This document shows positions 48,901 to 57,131 of a DNA stretch of 64,000 bases, one piece after another. The stretch covers positions 1,129,034 to 1,193,033 of the forward strand of contig NZ_JH601088.1 of NCBI RefSeq assembly GCF_000245755.1. Reading direction: 5' to 3'. The notes under the pieces are model-generated. The model was not told where the DNA came from and did no database searches. It saw only the letters and a list, made by a program, of their open reading frames with translations. Position 1 is the first letter of the stretch. Every line of letters starts with the position of its first letter. This DNA comes from Helcococcus kunzii ATCC 51366. GTDB taxonomy: Bacteria; Bacillota; Clostridia; Tissierellales; Peptoniphilaceae. The translations under genes and the position numbers were made by a program.

Positions 48901-49784
48901 TTCACATATTTCCCATTTAATGAAAATCCATCATTACTTGTCCAATCAAAATATCTATATCCGTATTGTTCAAATTCTTCATCAATCAATTTTTCATCTA
49001 AGAAAATTTGAATATGAGCATAATATAGATTTGGGTTTTCAATATCCCAAAGTTTAATATTATCTAAAGAAAATTCTGTTTCTATGATTTTTTCATTTTT
49101 AGCAAATATATCTTCTGTTTTTTCTATAGATTTAACTATCTGCTCTTTAAAATAGATATCTATTTTATATCTGATTTTTTCATCAAAATCTGATACATTG
49201 TTTAACAATAATTTTATCTTTGTATCAGCCCTATTTTCTTGTATTTTAGGCGTTTGTATAATAAGAGAATTTTCTTTAATATGAATCTTTTCAGTAAGTA
49301 CAATATCTACATTTCTATAAATACCGGATCCTGAATACCATCTTGAGGAAGGCTGTCTATTAACAACTTTAACTGCTATTGTATTTTTTCCATATCTTAA
49401 ATAATCTGTCAAATCATAAGAAAACGTATTGTAACCAAATGGATAATTGCCCACAAGTGTACCATTTACATAGATAAATGAATCCATATAAATTGCACCA
49501 AATCTAATGGAAATATTTTTATTGGCTAATTCATCATTTAGATCAAAACTTTTTACATACCAGGCAATACCACCATCTAATAGCCCACCCTCATTTCTTG
49601 ATAATGAATTTTGATTGAAATCATTGTAAATACTCCAGTCATGAGGTAAATCTACTTTTTTAAAATCTTTTAATGTTTCTTCATTTATATCTTCTATTTC
49701 AAGTTTTTCATTTTCATAAAACAACCATTCTTTATTAAAATTATTATATTTTTTTATTGGATTAAATAACTGATTTTTAGACAT
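45918..49784 (-). CDS. Giant GH2 beta-galactosidase with C-terminal Ig-like domains
   Basis: 1288 residues. GH2 sugar-binding jelly roll (SIRFGAIYMDSFIYVNG), Ig-like domain and TIM barrel with RTSHNPQS, acid/base Glu417 in WSIGNEIAE and nucleophile Glu498 in YGAETSS. A DUF4982-like region, two or more Ig-like domains (GQIRVNDF at ~935 is Big_4-like) and a discoidin-like C-terminal region follow. It resembles cell-wall BgaA-type enzymes, but there is no signal peptide and no LPXTG, so it appears cytoplasmic. The start at 49784 follows AGGAGGG; the 23 upstream codons lack an RBS. It is first in the GH2-fusion-GH84 operon and overlaps the next gene by 8 nt. Confidence 0.93.
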   Translation of the reverse strand: MSKNQLFNPIKKYNNFNKEWLFYENEKLEIEDINEETLKDFKKVDLPHDWSIYNDFNQNSLSRNEGGLLDGGIAWYVKSFDLNDELANKNISIRFGAIYMDSFIYVNGTLVGNYPFGYNTFSYDLTDYLRYGKNTIAVKVVNRQPSSRWYSGSGIYRNVDIVLTEKIHIKENSLIIQTPKIQENRADTKIKLLLNNVSDFDEKIRYKIDIYFKEQIVKSIEKTEDIFAKNEKIIETEFSLDNIKLWDIENPNLYYAHIQIFLDEKLIDEEFEQYGYRYFDWTSNDGFSLNGKYVKIHGVCLHHDNGALGAELYPQADRRKLEIMKSMGVNAIRTSHNPQSREFIKLCDELGLLVQEEAFDTWHGNRKKDYDYNRFFNKLATHPQADENETWAEFDIKQMVRRDINSPSIFMWSIGNEIAETEHSYGLQQAKNLVKWIKEVDETRYVTIGENKFSWSRDLEAFNAKIADELDIVGLNYAESNSDYLHENKPEWKLYGAETSSAVKSRGVYYQPEKLDSVATGNADKVNRAYQMSDYGNDRVGWGRTAADSWIFDRDRKYYAGQFIWTGFDYIGEPTPWHNEENLGAPVTSSFFGIVDSAGLPKSDFYLYQSQWLNNEKEKVLKILPHWNFEDLDLLKKQGTDLKRDDNIVPVRVYSNIKEIELFLNGKSLGKKTFNTKMTEYGREYLEGNSERELFLEWLVPFEKGELVAVGYDEKGEVSKTDKVVTSEEANNINLTLEENIHNLDDLAYIRFDICDKNGNIVPTADNLVEFFCSENAEIIGVDNGNAASQERYKADKNGKWFRRSFSGSGIVILKLHEIGEVSLKATSEGLKSDEINFSVENRVEKFEEEFENKLGSKIKTLSEKEIIEIDDVNISISKGQDIVLPEKVRVTTENRFKKFEKVNWDIDKIKNIKEIGKYDIHGEIEGLSVEGQIRVNDFIAVENFSGAFIKGSKNIYLPQNANIYHSSGEARVKPIQNWYNSENGEIFDAEKIDVDNVKLIGKITDSKFEPIMNIRFVGEDDNSIVYSENYARAWNGSEIPAGIASYTNKKHNSTDSTKLLNNEIASFDKTFLDRWTNISDDFREKDWAGILFGRAGELTKFNLNKIEVFFAFEDDDISMPSEYFLEFYNKDQITLPKNYENIAELEHEMAKDENWTRITSINEKIGEHEFVRVFEFGDIQTFAIRVNMIAQENRSLGISEIKAFGKVVKEHDNFEVDIIADDNVQKYSEEKSVYYIGRDVKNVELKATNNAAITRIDGISEEDDINFIVKSEDKSKEIKIIVRREDV

Positions 49785-49938
49785 TTTCCCTCCTATTATT
49801 TTAAAATTATAATAACATATATATACTTGAAAACAAATTCTTAATAACGTCATAAAACAGCAAAATAGTAAACCCTAATTCAATATTTTTTATTTAAAAA
49901 AGACAATATATGAATGTTTTTATATGAATTTTGAGATA

Positions 49939-49978
49939 TTTCTAAATTCTTAAACTTTTGTAGATAACGGTATTTACC
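49939..49978 (-). promoter_or_regulatory. Probable GH2 promoter with related operator
   Basis: On the minus strand: AATACCGTTATCT followed after 17 nt by TAGAAA (49939-49944). This parallels CGGATATCGTTGTCA-N17-TAGAAT at the two transport promoters (shared ATAyCGTTrTC core). The match is weaker, and the distance to the GH2 start is about 155 nt. Confidence 0.5.
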
Positions 49979-50007
49979 TTGATAAAAACATATTTTTCTT
50001 ATATGAT
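49979..50007 (+). promoter_or_regulatory. Promoter of the DUF1622 gene
   Basis: TTGATA (49979-49984), 17-nt spacer, TATGAT (50002-50007). It is divergent from, and abuts, the GH2 operator-like site, so both could be affected by one protein. The 255-nt gap 49785-50039 holds nothing else. Confidence 0.6.
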
Positions 50008-50039
50008 ATTTGTATTAAGGAAGTTATGTGGAGGGATTA

Positions 50040-50438
50040 ATGGAACATTTTCTTGAGACCGTTTTAGATTCGATTGCACCAGTTATTATAATGGCGCTGG
50101 AAATTATAGGGATTTTCATTATTTTGTACGGAAGTCTTGCAGCATTATATAACTTTGTGAAAAATAAATTGGATTTAAGAGAAAATAGAACGAAAATAAT
50201 TTTAGGTGAGGCTTTATCTCTTGGTTTAGAATTTAAGCTTGGGTCCGAAATTATAAAAACTGTAATTGTTCGTAGTTTAGATGAGCTTATTATACTTGGA
50301 ATAATTGTAGGATTGAGGGTTGTACTTACTTTACTAATTCATTGGGAAGTAGAACAAGCCGACTTATCTGATGAATTTAGAATCAATAAAGAAAAAGAAG
50401 AAGCTAAAAAATTAATAGCAGAAAAAACAGAGGCGTAA
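50040..50438 (+). CDS. DUF1622 family membrane protein
   Basis: 132 residues. Membrane segments near residues 11-38 and 80-102 flank an amphipathic stretch (LGEALSLGLEFKLGSEIIKT) conserved in DUF1622 proteins, which have no known function. The start at 50040 follows GGAGG; an in-frame GTG at 50028 lies inside that RBS. It is followed by the FMN-binding lipoprotein gene after an 82-nt gap. Confidence 0.85.
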   Translation: MEHFLETVLDSIAPVIIMALEIIGIFIILYGSLAALYNFVKNKLDLRENRTKIILGEALSLGLEFKLGSEIIKTVIVRSLDELIILGIIVGLRVVLTLLIHWEVEQADLSDEFRINKEKEEAKKLIAEKTEA

Positions 50439-50520
50439 ATCGAAACTATAATACATATATTAGTTGATTTTTACTAATTTAAATGATATTTTTGTAATAT
50501 ACAATATTAGGAGGATACAT

Positions 50521-50871
50521 ATGAAAAAATTATTATCAATGGCATTAGCTGCAGTTTTGGTATTTTCACTAGTTGGATGCGGAAATAACGCAAATGATAC
50601 TAAAGGTGAAGCAAAAACTGAAGCGAAAGTGTTAAAAGGCGAAGCTGACGGTTACAAAGGTAAAGTAACAGTAGAAGTTACTAAAGATGGTGACAAAATC
50701 ACTGACTTAAAAATTGAAGGAAAAGATGAAACTCCTGAAATAGGTCAAGAAGCTATTAAAACTTTATCAAAGACAATCACAGAAAAAGGTACTACTGAAG
50801 GCATAGAAGCTGTTTCTGGTGCTACAGTAACAAGTGAAGCTGTATTTAAGGCAATTAAAGAAGCTAAATAA
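50521..50871 (+). CDS. FMN-binding-domain lipoprotein
   Basis: 116 residues. Signal peptide and lipobox LVGC give a lipid-anchored Cys at about residue 20. After a short linker comes an FMN_bind domain (residues ~40-116) with SGATVTS near residue 103, the flavinylation motif in which Thr receives FMN from ApbE. Proteins of this kind carry electrons outside the membrane (Rnf/Nqr-, PplA-like). RBS AGGAGG upstream; the frame extends 19 codons without RBS. An ApbE gene lies 4 kb away at 54835. Confidence 0.92.
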   Translation: MKKLLSMALAAVLVFSLVGCGNNANDTKGEAKTEAKVLKGEADGYKGKVTVEVTKDGDKITDLKIEGKDETPEIGQEAIKTLSKTITEKGTTEGIEAVSGATVTSEAVFKAIKEAK

Positions 50872-50883
50872 TAATCTTTATAG

Positions 50884-50930
50884 GCTATTGCATATTGAGT
50901 TAAAGGTTAATATGCAATAGCTTTTTTTTT
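50884..50930 (+). terminator. Terminator of the FMN-binding lipoprotein gene
   Basis: GCTATTGCATATT and AATATGCAATAGC arms, perfect 13 bp, followed by T9. Confidence 0.93.
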
Positions 50931-50985
50931 GTGAATTTTAAAGATATAAAAGATATAAGAGAAATAAAAATAAATGGAGTTAATT

Positions 50986-51627
50986 ATGGAAGGAGAAAAA
51001 TACGTGATAGTTCTTGCAGGTATGATTGGCGCAGGTAAAACAACATATACAAAGTATATTTCCGAATATTTCAATAGTGAGGCTTTTTATGAAAGTGTAG
51101 ATGATAATCCAATTTTGGAAAAATTTTATAAAGATAAAAGCCGTTGGGGCTTTGCTTTACAAGTACATTTTCTAAATACAAGATTTAAAAGTATAAAAAG
51201 AGCTCTTCAACATAAAAACAATGTGTTAGATAGATCAATTTATGAAGATTCTTTATTTACACAAATAAATTTTGAACAAGGAAATATCACAAAAAAAGAA
51301 ATGGATATCTACAATAGTTTATTAGATAATATGATGGAAGAAATAGATGGAATGCCAAAGAAATCACCAGATTTATTAATTTATCTTAGAGGAACATTTG
51401 AAAAACATTTGGAACACATCACAAAACGTGGTCGTGATTTTGAACAATCCCCAGAACAACTTGAATACTTTAGACATCTACATAGCAAATATGATGAATG
51501 GTTCAATAACTACAAAGCAAGTGATACATTAGTTTTTTCAATCGATGAATTAAGTATTGAAGATAAAGATGATAGAGAATATATTTTAAAAACAATAGAA
51601 AATAAATTGAAAGAAATAAGACAATAG
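50986..51627 (+). CDS. Deoxynucleoside kinase (dNK/dGK-dAK family)
   Basis: 213 residues. Phosphorylates deoxynucleosides in salvage. P-loop LAGMIGAGKTTY near residue 11, VLDRSIYEDSLF with the ERS/DRS motif, and the LID region KRGRDFEQ. The start at 50986 follows GGAG by 6 nt; an upstream ATG at 50974 overlaps that RBS. It forms, with the deoxyribosyltransferase at 22667 and ThyA, a visible deoxynucleotide salvage capacity. Confidence 0.93.
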   Translation: MEGEKYVIVLAGMIGAGKTTYTKYISEYFNSEAFYESVDDNPILEKFYKDKSRWGFALQVHFLNTRFKSIKRALQHKNNVLDRSIYEDSLFTQINFEQGNITKKEMDIYNSLLDNMMEEIDGMPKKSPDLLIYLRGTFEKHLEHITKRGRDFEQSPEQLEYFRHLHSKYDEWFNNYKASDTLVFSIDELSIEDKDDREYILKTIENKLKEIRQ

Positions 51628-51647
51628 AAAAATAAATTTTTTATAGA

Positions 51648-51716
51648 AAAGGAGCCATCAAATCCATAAATACCAGCATTTTGCCAGAAAATACGTATTT
51701 ATAACAGCTCCTTTAT
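51648..51716 (+). terminator. Nested hairpin terminator after the kinase gene
   Basis: Outer arms AAAGGAGC/GCTCCTTT enclose an inner stem ATAAATAC/GTATTTAT with a loop that itself contains TTTTGCCAGAAAA. The two-level stem is longer than the usual terminator here. It lies between convergent genes. Confidence 0.65.
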
Positions 51717-51732
51717 TTATAAAAATTATATT

Positions 51733-52812
51733 TTATTGAAAAATTGGTTCAACAATCTTTAATGTTTTATTATCAAAATCTATTTCAGCTTCTATTCCAT
51801 AAGGAACGATGCATCTTGGATAAGCATGTCCAAAGTTTACATTGTAAAGTATTGGAGTATTAATATCTGCAAATACTTTTTCATAAACTTGTTTATATTC
51901 ATCATAGTATGCTTTATCAGATGGTTTACCGACAATCACCGCTTGGGCATTTTGTAGGAACTTTCTATTTTTAAATTCTAAAAGAATTTTTTCCAATTTT
52001 TCTGGGCTCATCTTTTCGCCACTTGTTTCAACGAAAAATATTTTTTCTTTCCATTCTTCTTCAGATGGGAAAATTTCATACTTATCAGCTATATCTTTTA
52101 CCCCACGATCAATAAAGTCAAATAGAGCATCACCAATACTATCTAAACAACCACCATATAGCTTTCCTCTAACTTTACCTTTACCATCATTTAGAACTTC
52201 ATAGCCGTGTTCTTCTTTTCTTCTTTCTCTAGGAACACCTACTTGACTTTCAGAGTATTCTTCCCTATCTATATACCAAACATCTGATGATTTGATTTCA
52301 AATTCATCTTTATCTTCAAAATATAAATCAAAATATTCTTTTGTATATGGAAGCATTTCATTTTCTAATTCTGCAATATCAACTAAGAAAGCTGGTCCGT
52401 AAAAAGTATTAAGACCTAATTTTTGAAACATTAGATGATTCATTGTTGTATCAGAAAATCCTGTAAATAACTTTGGTTTTTCTGTTACTAATTTTTTAAA
52501 TTCTTCATCTTCAAATAGATATTCGTATGTTCTAAAAGTATCTAACCCACCAATTGCACACATGATAGCATCGATACTATCATCCTTAAATGCCATCTTC
52601 AAATCTTCGGCTCTTGCTTCAGGATGTTCATCAAGATATTTTATACCTTTTTTAGAATTTGGCATATAAACAACTTCAAGACCATAATCTTCTGTAAGTC
52701 TTTTTTCTGCTATTTCTCTTTGGTGACTTGTGAAATCTTCTCCAAGTATACCTAAAGATAAGCTGACGATTGCAATTTTATCACCTTTTTTTAATTTTCT
52801 TGGTTTAATCAT
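51733..52812 (-). CDS. S66-family serine peptidase (LD-carboxypeptidase / MccF-like)
   Basis: 359 residues. N-terminal KKGDKIAIVSLS, catalytic-Ser region LFTGFSDTTMNHL, YGPAFLVD, and FFVETSGEKMSPEKL with the catalytic Glu; the His lies in the C-terminal NFGHAYPRC. Members either cut L,D-tetrapeptides in murein recycling or degrade microcin-C-like peptide-nucleotides (MccF); the length and C-terminal region favour the MccF-like branch. No signal peptide. RBS GGGGGGAG. Confidence 0.9.
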   Translation of the reverse strand: MIKPRKLKKGDKIAIVSLSLGILGEDFTSHQREIAEKRLTEDYGLEVVYMPNSKKGIKYLDEHPEARAEDLKMAFKDDSIDAIMCAIGGLDTFRTYEYLFEDEEFKKLVTEKPKLFTGFSDTTMNHLMFQKLGLNTFYGPAFLVDIAELENEMLPYTKEYFDLYFEDKDEFEIKSSDVWYIDREEYSESQVGVPRERRKEEHGYEVLNDGKGKVRGKLYGGCLDSIGDALFDFIDRGVKDIADKYEIFPSEEEWKEKIFFVETSGEKMSPEKLEKILLEFKNRKFLQNAQAVIVGKPSDKAYYDEYKQVYEKVFADINTPILYNVNFGHAYPRCIVPYGIEAEIDFDNKTLKIVEPIFQ

Positions 52813-52947
52813 TTTCTCCCCCCTTTTTTCTTTTATCTATAAATTAAGTATAACAAATAAATTTTATTATAGAAAAAATAATTATCTACATTTATTATAC
52901 ATAATTCTGTGGTATCATAATAATGAAATAATATAATTGGAGGAAAA

Positions 52948-53802
52948 ATGAAAAAGATAATTCTAAGTAGCGATTCAACAAGTGATCTTTCTAAGGAATT
53001 AATGTCTAAATATCAAATTTTTACTTTGCCATTATATATACATTTAGACAATAAAGAATATAAAGACATGATTGATATAGATGCTAACTTTATCTATAAA
53101 TACTTTGACGAACACAAAGTATTACCAAAAACTTCAGCTCCAAGCGTTGGTGATTATTTAAGACATTTTGGTAATTGGAATTATGATGAATACGAAATAA
53201 TACATGTGAGTATAGGCTCTAGTCTATCCTCATCATATCAAAACGCAGTTATAGCAGCGGAAGAACTTGGAAATGTACATGTTATAGATTCTAAATCACT
53301 TTCTACAGGGTCTGGACTTTTATTATTAATAGCAAGAGACATGATTGAAGATGGAAAAAACACAGATGAAATAGTCGAAGAAATAACACGTCTAACAGAT
53401 AAATTAAATGTTTCATTTGTAATTGATTCTATTACTTATCTAAGAGAAGGTGGAAGATTATCAGCATTAAGAGCTTTTGGCGCAAATGTTTTAAACATTA
53501 AACCTTCCATCTCTGTTTCTAATAAAGATCATGGTAAGATGAATGTTGGAAAAAAATATAGAGGAAAAATTGATGTTGTTGTAAATAAATACATCACAGA
53601 TACACTATCAAACGATGAAAATATTGATAAAAGAATTGTTTCTTTGACACATTCCGGAGCAACAGAAGAACAAATTCAAAACTGTATTAATGCAATTAAA
53701 GAAAATTGTGACTTTGAAGAAATATTAGTAAATAAAGCAAGCTCAACAATTGCTTCACATTGTGGATATAATACCTTTGGACTGATATTTTTTAATAAAT
53801 AA
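52948..53802 (+). CDS. DegV-family fatty-acid-binding protein
   Basis: 284 residues. N-terminal LSSDSTSDLSKELM, the TSAPSVGDY segment, GSSLSSSYQNA and the C-terminal HCGYNTFGLIF are typical. DegV/FakB proteins present fatty acids to the kinase FakA for phospholipid synthesis. Monocistronic with GGAGG RBS. Confidence 0.94.
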   Translation: MKKIILSSDSTSDLSKELMSKYQIFTLPLYIHLDNKEYKDMIDIDANFIYKYFDEHKVLPKTSAPSVGDYLRHFGNWNYDEYEIIHVSIGSSLSSSYQNAVIAAEELGNVHVIDSKSLSTGSGLLLLIARDMIEDGKNTDEIVEEITRLTDKLNVSFVIDSITYLREGGRLSALRAFGANVLNIKPSISVSNKDHGKMNVGKKYRGKIDVVVNKYITDTLSNDENIDKRIVSLTHSGATEEQIQNCINAIKENCDFEEILVNKASSTIASHCGYNTFGLIFFNK

Positions 53803-53828
53803 TTTATTTTCAATTTTATATTAAATTA

Positions 53829-53884
53829 GGCTATAATTAAGAAAATCATAGCAAAATGATTTTCTTAATTATAGCCTTTTTCTT
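53829..53884 (+). terminator. Terminator of degV, bidirectional
   Basis: Perfect 21-bp arms starting GGCTATAATTAAG with 6-nt loop and T-tract; convergent with the FNT gene. Confidence 0.93.
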
Positions 53885-53889
53885 TATTT

Positions 53890-54684
53890 CTAATCTTTGT
53901 ATATACTATCTGTTTTATTTAACCAAGCATATCCTAATCCTAAAATTAAACCTCCACCAACGAAGTTTCCAATAAATGCAAAAAGCCATTGTCTTAAAAC
54001 ATTTAATATATCTAATCCTTCTACTTGGCTACCGATATTGGTGAAATATGCAATTAAAAATGAACCAAAGTTTGCAATAACGTGGTTTAATCCCAAATAT
54101 ACAAACATAAATACTGCAGAAAGTGCAATTGTCACCTTAGAGGATTCTTCTTTTAATAATAAGTATGAAATGATTGCTATGTTAACAAAAATATTAGCAA
54201 CAATACCGCTGAAAAATATTTCCAAACTGTCTTGAGCTAATTTGCCTTCAACCATATGAATTAGCAGTCCATCCCCCATAATACTTTTAAGTAACCCTGT
54301 TTGGTTGATTAACCATCCTGTAACAATAGATCCTACTAAATTAAATAGTGTACAAATAAATAATATATAAATGACCTTTTTAACGTTTATCTTTTCTAAA
54401 AACGCACCAGCACTTAAATACATCATATTAGAAGTTGCTAACTCCATATGCATAAACAAAATATATACTAATCCAAATGCAAATAGAAATGCATATAAAA
54501 ATTTACCTAATCCCGGGATAACTTTATCTACTTGGTCTCCTGAATAAGTACCAGCAAAAGTAGTTAGTGTCAAAGCAGCTCCGGCAAGCATTGATCTATA
54601 CGCATATCTTCCAATACTTTTACTTATCAAATTTTCTTTCTTTTGACAGTTTTTTTCAATAATATTTACAAATGATGATTCCAT
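53890..54684 (-). CDS. Formate/nitrite transporter (FNT) family channel
   Basis: 264 residues, six membrane helices. The SMLAGAALTLTTFAG, GLVYILFMHMELATSNMM and NLVGSIVTGWL segments follow the FNT fold, which forms pentameric channels for formate, nitrite, lactate or hydrosulfide. Substrate is not decided by sequence; formate export by a mixed-acid fermenter is plausible. Monocistronic. Confidence 0.9.
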   Translation of the reverse strand: MESSFVNIIEKNCQKKENLISKSIGRYAYRSMLAGAALTLTTFAGTYSGDQVDKVIPGLGKFLYAFLFAFGLVYILFMHMELATSNMMYLSAGAFLEKINVKKVIYILFICTLFNLVGSIVTGWLINQTGLLKSIMGDGLLIHMVEGKLAQDSLEIFFSGIVANIFVNIAIISYLLLKEESSKVTIALSAVFMFVYLGLNHVIANFGSFLIAYFTNIGSQVEGLDILNVLRQWLFAFIGNFVGGGLILGLGYAWLNKTDSIYKD

Positions 54685-54834
54685 ATTACCTCTTTTATAT
54701 ATATTTTAGATATTTTAAAATAATAAAATATCAAATTAACCTCATTTAGAATATCATTAATTATGCAAAAAGTAAATTGTTGAATATGATATTTTATTTT
54801 TTTGTACTATAATTAAGTATAGATTGGAGTAAGT

Positions 54835-55779
54835 ATGAAATATAACGACTTAAATATTGAATTAATGGGAACAAAAATACATATTCGATTATTACATGAA
54901 AATCCCACAAAAATATTAAATGAATGTAAAGATTTATTATATAAATATAATGATGTTTTTAGCATATATCATAAGACATCTGAATTATATAAATTAAATC
55001 TTCAAGCTTCTAAAGAGCCATTTCAAACAAGTACGGAATTGTTTGAACTAATTAAATTAGGCAAGAAATACAGTTTATTAGAAAATAGTACACTTAATAT
55101 CTGTATCGGTCCTCTTGTAAAATTATGGAATATCGGATTTGACAGTGCAAGTGTGCCGTCAAAAGAAAAAATTCAAAACACTTTATCCCTTGTAAATCCT
55201 AAAGATTTAATTTTAAATGAAAAAAATAGTACCGTGTTTTTCAATAAAAATGGTATGGTTATTGATTTAGGAGCTATCGCTAAGGGATATATCGCTGACA
55301 AAATTATGGAATTTATTATCTCAAATGGTGTAAAATCTGCATTGGTTGATTTGGGTGGAAATATCTTAACACATGGTTTTAACTTTAATAGCGAAGATCT
55401 AAATTGGAGAATTGGATTACAAGATCCAAAAAGTCCTCGAGGTACACATCTAATGTTACTTGAAATAAATGATTTATCTATAGTTACATCGGGAGTTTAT
55501 GAAAGAAAGCTAAATTATAATGGTAAACTATATCATCATATTTTCGACTCCAAGACAGGTTATCCTGTGGACACAGATATGCAAAGCATTAGTATTATTT
55601 CAAGGAAATCCGTAGATTGTGATATATTTACATCTGTATTATTTGGAAAAAATTTTAATGAAATAAATGACTTTATTAGTAAAAATAATGAAATTGAAGC
55701 CATTGCAATATATAATAGTGATATAATAAAATATACAAAGGGTATAGAAAAATACATATTATGGAAGGATAGAAAATGA
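54835..55779 (+). CDS. apbE: FAD:protein FMN transferase (ApbE family)
   Basis: 314 residues. Transfers FMN from FAD to Thr/Ser of target proteins. Family motifs: MGTKIHIRL at the start, GPLVKLWNIG, IDLGAIAKGYIADKI, LVDLGGNILTHG, and HHIFDSKTGYPVDT. No signal peptide or lipobox is present, and the start is well set by TTGGAG 5 nt upstream, so it appears cytoplasmic. It is coupled (ATGA) to two FMN-reductase-like genes. Confidence 0.95.
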   Translation: MKYNDLNIELMGTKIHIRLLHENPTKILNECKDLLYKYNDVFSIYHKTSELYKLNLQASKEPFQTSTELFELIKLGKKYSLLENSTLNICIGPLVKLWNIGFDSASVPSKEKIQNTLSLVNPKDLILNEKNSTVFFNKNGMVIDLGAIAKGYIADKIMEFIISNGVKSALVDLGGNILTHGFNFNSEDLNWRIGLQDPKSPRGTHLMLLEINDLSIVTSGVYERKLNYNGKLYHHIFDSKTGYPVDTDMQSISIISRKSVDCDIFTSVLFGKNFNEINDFISKNNEIEAIAIYNSDIIKYTKGIEKYILWKDRK

Positions 55780-56396
55780 CAAAATTAGTTGGAATAGTTG
55801 GTACAAATTCTAAAGAATCAACAAATAGAAAATTATTAGAATACATTCAAGCTGCGTTTTTCTACAAATCAGATTTAGATTTGATAGAGATTAAAGATGT
55901 GCCTTTAATCGATTATAGAGAAGGAAATGACGTACCAGAAGTCGTTCAAAAAATCGCAGATCAAATAGAAGAGGCTGATGGGGTTATCATAGCAACACCT
56001 GAATATGATCATTCCCCTACAGCAAGTTTAATAAATTTACTTGCATGGTTTTCATATAGGATTCATCCACTATCACATAAACCTGTGATGATAGTTGGTG
56101 CATCTCATGGTTCATTAGGATCTTCAAGAGCACAACAAGTCTTAAGACAAATGCTTAAAGCACCAGAAGTCAATGCTCAAGTTTTGGGGTCTGAATTTCT
56201 ACTAGGAAATTCAAAAAATGCTTTTGATGATATGGGCGATTTAAAAAACAGAGATAAAATTCGTGAAATGGAAAATATTTTTGATGAATTTTTAATTTTT
56301 ACAAAAATGATTAACGAAATGAATAAGGACAATTTAATCAGTATTCATGAGTTTGATAATTTTAGATGGGATGAAATTAATTGGGAGGAAAAATGA
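55776..56396 (+). CDS. NADPH-dependent FMN reductase-like flavoprotein 1
   Basis: 206 residues with flavodoxin-like fold. Phosphate-binding GTNSKESTNRKLLEYIQ, ATPEYDHSPTASLINLLAW (the PEY-x-x-S flavin motif) and VGASHGSLGSSRAQQVLRQ. It would transfer electrons from NAD(P)H via FMN to quinones, azo compounds or protein-bound flavin. It lies between apbE and a paralogue with 4-nt overlaps at both ends. Confidence 0.9.
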   Translation: MTKLVGIVGTNSKESTNRKLLEYIQAAFFYKSDLDLIEIKDVPLIDYREGNDVPEVVQKIADQIEEADGVIIATPEYDHSPTASLINLLAWFSYRIHPLSHKPVMIVGASHGSLGSSRAQQVLRQMLKAPEVNAQVLGSEFLLGNSKNAFDDMGDLKNRDKIREMENIFDEFLIFTKMINEMNKDNLISIHEFDNFRWDEINWEEK

Positions 56397-57046
56397 AATT
56401 TATCGGTATAGCAGGATCAATATCAGAAAAATCTTACAATAGAAAATTACTACATTTTGCAAAGTATTTATTTGTAGATGAGGTTGAAATAGAAATAGTC
56501 GATATAAATGATATTCCCCTATTTAATCAAGATTTAAATGAAGATGATTATCCAAAAATCAAAGAAATAAATGATAAAATCGTTGAATCTGATGGTGTGA
56601 TATTTGTCACACCAGAGCATAATAGAACAGTTCCAGCTATTTTAAAGAGTTTACTTGAATGGCTGTCATATAACTACCACCCATTAAAAAGCAAACCGGT
56701 AATGATACTTGGCGCTTCACGTACAGAATTAGGTACTTCTCGTGCCCAACTACATCTAAGACAAATCTTAAACGCGCCAGGCGTAGAAGCTTTCGTAATG
56801 CCTGGAAATGAGTTCTTACTTTCAAAGGCAGATACACGTTTTGATGAAGATGGCATGATTACAGATGAAATAACTGTAGATTATCTTGAACATGTAATAC
56901 ACAGATTTGTTAAATTTGCAGAACTTATGAATCAAGTAGATATCAACTCAATTGAAACAAAATATACCATGACTCTTGCTGCTGGTGGATATGTAAATCT
57001 TGATGATCCAGAATCAGATGGTACTGCAGGCGCATCAGAATACTAA
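56393..57046 (+). CDS. NADPH-dependent FMN reductase-like flavoprotein 2
   Basis: 217 residues, paralogue of the preceding gene (GSISEKSYNRKLLHFAKYL, TPEHNRTVPAILKSLLEWL, LGASRTELGTSRAQLHLRQ). It has an extra C-terminal tail of about 35 residues. The start at 56393 overlaps the previous stop (ATGA) after GGGAGG. Together with ApbE it suggests a dedicated flavin redox module. Confidence 0.9.
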   Translation: MKFIGIAGSISEKSYNRKLLHFAKYLFVDEVEIEIVDINDIPLFNQDLNEDDYPKIKEINDKIVESDGVIFVTPEHNRTVPAILKSLLEWLSYNYHPLKSKPVMILGASRTELGTSRAQLHLRQILNAPGVEAFVMPGNEFLLSKADTRFDEDGMITDEITVDYLEHVIHRFVKFAELMNQVDINSIETKYTMTLAAGGYVNLDDPESDGTAGASEY

Positions 57047-57057
57047 AAAGAATCTTT

Positions 57058-57098
57058 AACTGTTGTGAAATAATAATCTTTCACAGCAGTTTTTATTT
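57058..57098 (+). terminator. Terminator of the apbE operon
   Basis: AACTGTTGTGAAA and TTTCACAGCAGTT arms (one mismatch), 8-nt loop, T5. Confidence 0.85.
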
Positions 57099-57131
57099 TA
57101 AATTTATAATGTGATTCTTGTCACACAAATG

